Origin: a bacterium
GTDB lineage: Bacteria; Elusimicrobiota; Elusimicrobia; UBA1565; UBA9628
Direction of reading: 5' to 3'
Length of the DNA: 64,000 bases
NCBI GenBank assembly: GCA_021822495.1
Contig: JAKAQO010000001.1
Location: 390,808 to 454,807, forward strand
The translations under genes were made by a program, and so were the position numbers. The stretch's first letter is position 1, and the number at the start of each line of letters is the position of its first letter. Shown one piece after another: positions 62,163 through 64,000 of the stretch. The notes under the pieces were generated by a model. That model worked only from the letters and a program-made list of their open reading frames with translations, made no database searches and was not told the DNA's origin.

Positions 62163-63202
62163 GATTGCACCTCATCTAAGAATTCAATGGGAGTAATTTC
62201 AGGTTCCCCATATAATTCTAAATAGGAACGATAAACTCCCATACAGAATGGACTCAGGCGGCATTTCTCGCAAGCCGAAACCTTGCCTCGAAAAACATCG
62301 CGGCCCTTTTCATGCCAATTAAAACGCTGAGCCCCCCCCTTCTTATCCGGCCATAAAAAAGATACCTCCGTCGGCAAATCCATTCCTTCCTCGTAAAAAT
62401 AACTCCGAAGGAGCCCCCAATTTTTGTGAAGGGAAGTCGGCAAAACGCAATAAGGAATTCCGCCAAAACTAAGCCTCATTTTGATTTCTTTTTCATTTTT
62501 TAAAATTAGTCCCAGAACATACGGAATAACGTCTTTAAAGCGCGGAACAACGGTCTTGTCGTTTTTAACCCTGGATTCGGGCCAGATAAAATTAAAGCGG
62601 ATATCATCTATCCCAAGAGATTTAAAAAAACGAACATAGTCTTCCATATGCGGAGCATTAGGGCGGCAAAGAACAGGGTTTAAAGAAACTCCATCTTTAA
62701 AAAATCCTTGACCGCGAGCTTTAACCAGGTTTTTAATCGCTTGAATTTTCTTGTCTAAAATTTTTGGAACTCCAACCAAATATTCCTCAATTTCTGGGAT
62801 ATGACTGTGAAGGGAAACCGTCACTCGAGTCAGCCCCGCATCCAGGCAGGATTTGAGAAAATCCTCATTGGCGAGACGCGTGCCGTTGGTGCACAAAGCA
62901 ATGCGCTTATACCCCAAGTCCCGAGCCCGGCCAATACAATCAAGAATATGCGGATAGGCCGAAGGTTCGCCTCCCAGAAATCCCAGGGAACGCGCTCCCT
63001 CTTTAAACCGCGCCTCAATCTCCGCAAACATTCTTTTAGGGTCGGCCCACGGCTCATGATCATCACGATCTTCCCCGCTCATGCAAAAAACGCATTTATT
63101 ATTACAAAGCCTGCCGGGGTTAATCTCGACATTGATGAGTTTTTCAGTCCCATCCTGAAAGTATTTCGTCGCGCCCATTAAGCCAACACCTCGTTTGAAC
63201 AA
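62159..63202 (-). CDS. Radical SAM protein with C-terminal Cys cluster, first complete member of the trio
   Basis: 347 residues. GRLCNNKCVFCMSGEDRD is the radical-SAM cluster loop, LGFLGGEPSAYPHILDC the GGEP motif and VTVSLHSHIPEIEEYLVG the later strand. ACEKCRLSPFCMGVYRSY near the C-terminus matches the neighbour's second Cys group. This gene and the one at 61182 share the same plan and are presumably old paralogues. The start overlaps the end of the third radical-SAM gene by 25 nt. Confidence 0.88.
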   Translation of the reverse strand: MFKRGVGLMGATKYFQDGTEKLINVEINPGRLCNNKCVFCMSGEDRDDHEPWADPKRMFAEIEARFKEGARSLGFLGGEPSAYPHILDCIGRARDLGYKRIALCTNGTRLANEDFLKSCLDAGLTRVTVSLHSHIPEIEEYLVGVPKILDKKIQAIKNLVKARGQGFFKDGVSLNPVLCRPNAPHMEDYVRFFKSLGIDDIRFNFIWPESRVKNDKTVVPRFKDVIPYVLGLILKNEKEIKMRLSFGGIPYCVLPTSLHKNWGLLRSYFYEEGMDLPTEVSFLWPDKKGGAQRFNWHEKGRDVFRGKVSACEKCRLSPFCMGVYRSYLELYGEPEITPIEFLDEVQS

Positions 63203-64000
63203 ACCCCGATATTGTTCACAAAACGCGTCAATAGTTCATCAACCCGGCACGTCGAGTTCCAGGTTTCTCCCGCCCAGCGTTTGAGTATCTCGCGCAAAAA
63301 ACGCCCGTCTCGGCGCGCGTCTTTTTCTTTTGGCCAATCTTCAATTGAACCGATACGCAAAAAGGGACGCAACGCATCCATGCCCCGGCTTTCAATCAGG
63401 CTTGAGGAATAAACCGTTCCATCGGAATCAACCGTTAAGGCCGCGTTGTAAAGAGGAATCGGGCTAAAAACCTCTGAATTTTTAATCTTTAACTCAAGGC
63501 CCCTATCCCAGGCGCCCTTAAAAATTTGAAGGAGCGCCTGAAAAGTTTTTTCTAATTCTCCCAAATTTTCTTCACTCCAATGAGAAAAATAAGCCGGTAA
63601 AAAATTAAACTGACGGTATCCCTCGGAAATTAAAAACTTCATTTTCTCAACCACGCTTTCAGCCGACTGGTTTTGAGTCAAAACGAAGGTAAACCAAACC
63701 CCCGGCAAAGACCATCCCTCTTGAGCTCTAAAACTAAGAGTCACTTCCAACTCGGGGCGAACCTTAAGATAGGAAAGTTTTTCCTGATCTAAAAACATCC
63801 CGTTGGTAGAAACCTGAAATGAGATTTTGGTCTTCTCGGCGCGCGCTTCATCCACAATAGCTTTGATCACCGGCCAATTAAGAAAGGGTTCCCCGCCAAA
63901 AAATTTGACCTTGGGATGAGTTTCCGCCGGCAAATTCTGAAGATATTTCTTCACCGCCTTGCGGGCCACCCCTAAACTCATATCCTCTCCGGTAAATTCA
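63178..64000 (-). CDS. Radical SAM protein, C-terminal part, cut by the right window edge
   Basis: The frame is open to the last base (EFTGEDMSLGVARKAVKKYL just inside the edge), so the N-terminal C-x3-C-x2-C loop lies outside the window and the ATG at 63981 is internal. The visible part has VKFFGGEPFLNWPVIKAIVDE (GGEP motif) and KISFQVSTNGMFLDQEKL, typical of peptide-modifying radical-SAM (SPASM-type) enzymes. VDSDGTVYSSSLIE matches the segment that precedes SPASM clusters, and two Cys are seen near the end. Overlap with the next gene by 25 nt makes it part of the same operon. Confidence 0.82.
   Translation of the reverse strand, partial: EFTGEDMSLGVARKAVKKYLQNLPAETHPKVKFFGGEPFLNWPVIKAIVDEARAEKTKISFQVSTNGMFLDQEKLSYLKVRPELEVTLSFRAQEGWSLPGVWFTFVLTQNQSAESVVEKMKFLISEGYRQFNFLPAYFSHWSEENLGELEKTFQALLQIFKGAWDRGLELKIKNSEVFSPIPLYNAALTVDSDGTVYSSSLIESRGMDALRPFLRIGSIEDWPKEKDARRDGRFLREILKRWAGETWNSTCRVDELLTRFVNNIGVCSNEVLA

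Overview
The window comes from a diderm (LPS-producing) bacterium of medium GC content. It carries the lipid A genes lpxA, lpxC and lpxD, bamA, ompH, an LptE-like lipoprotein, two LpxL-type acyltransferases and an MsbA-like exporter, together with a type IV pilin, a succinate dehydrogenase and haem genes. Ser/Thr/Ala/Val-rich stretches in envelope proteins, a SprA-like giant outer-membrane protein outside an obvious Bacteroidota context, and a GEMM-I (cyclic di-GMP) riboswitch fit a lineage such as Elusimicrobiota. That assignment is inference; no rRNA gene is present to settle it.

Layout. 1-7.2 kb (minus): an envelope operon bamA-ompH-lpxD-lpxC-fabZ-lpxA running into a GH57-type gene cut by the left edge, nearly every junction overlapping. 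7.2-9.8 kb (minus): a three-gene ABC exporter. 9.8-16 kb (plus): a promoter, a structured leader with a GEMM-I aptamer and an intrinsic terminator, then a 1916-residue SprA-like protein. 16-21.3 kb: MBL hydrolase, SEC-C protein, urocanate hydratase, a one-haem cytochrome, TatA and a PilZ protein. 21.25-23.84 kb: a 1250-bp direct duplication (acyltransferase plus the 3' part of gpmA) whose two copies are separated by exactly one 84-bp inverted-repeat element. 24-36 kb: response regulator, two polytopic GT39-like glycosyltransferases, nucleotide-sugar enzymes, thymidine kinase, pilin, an outer-membrane barrel, hemB and hemL, with three copies of a short palindrome at gene ends. 36-45.7 kb: two AAA/DUF4143 ATPases, sdhCAB, a GGQ release-factor-like gene, tRNA-Pro, two paralogous lipoproteins, and TauE plus DUF1634. 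45.7-54.4 kb: a subtilase, a RecB-like nuclease, HAD and ABC genes, tRNA-Gln and small housekeeping genes.

54.4-60 kb (plus) is an accessory operon: a membrane-anchored five-haem cytochrome, a VCBS/ASPIC-UnbV protein, an NQR2/RnfD (UnbU-like) membrane protein and a TPR protein. Facing it, 60-64 kb (minus) holds an A24 prepilin-peptidase-like membrane protein behind three overlapping radical-SAM genes, the first cut by the right edge.

The strongest candidates for undescribed biology are the c-di-GMP-riboswitch-controlled SprA homologue (with a FadL/PorV-like barrel elsewhere in the window), the multihaem/UnbV/UnbU-like operon with no enediyne synthase in the window, and the radical-SAM/A24-peptidase cassette.
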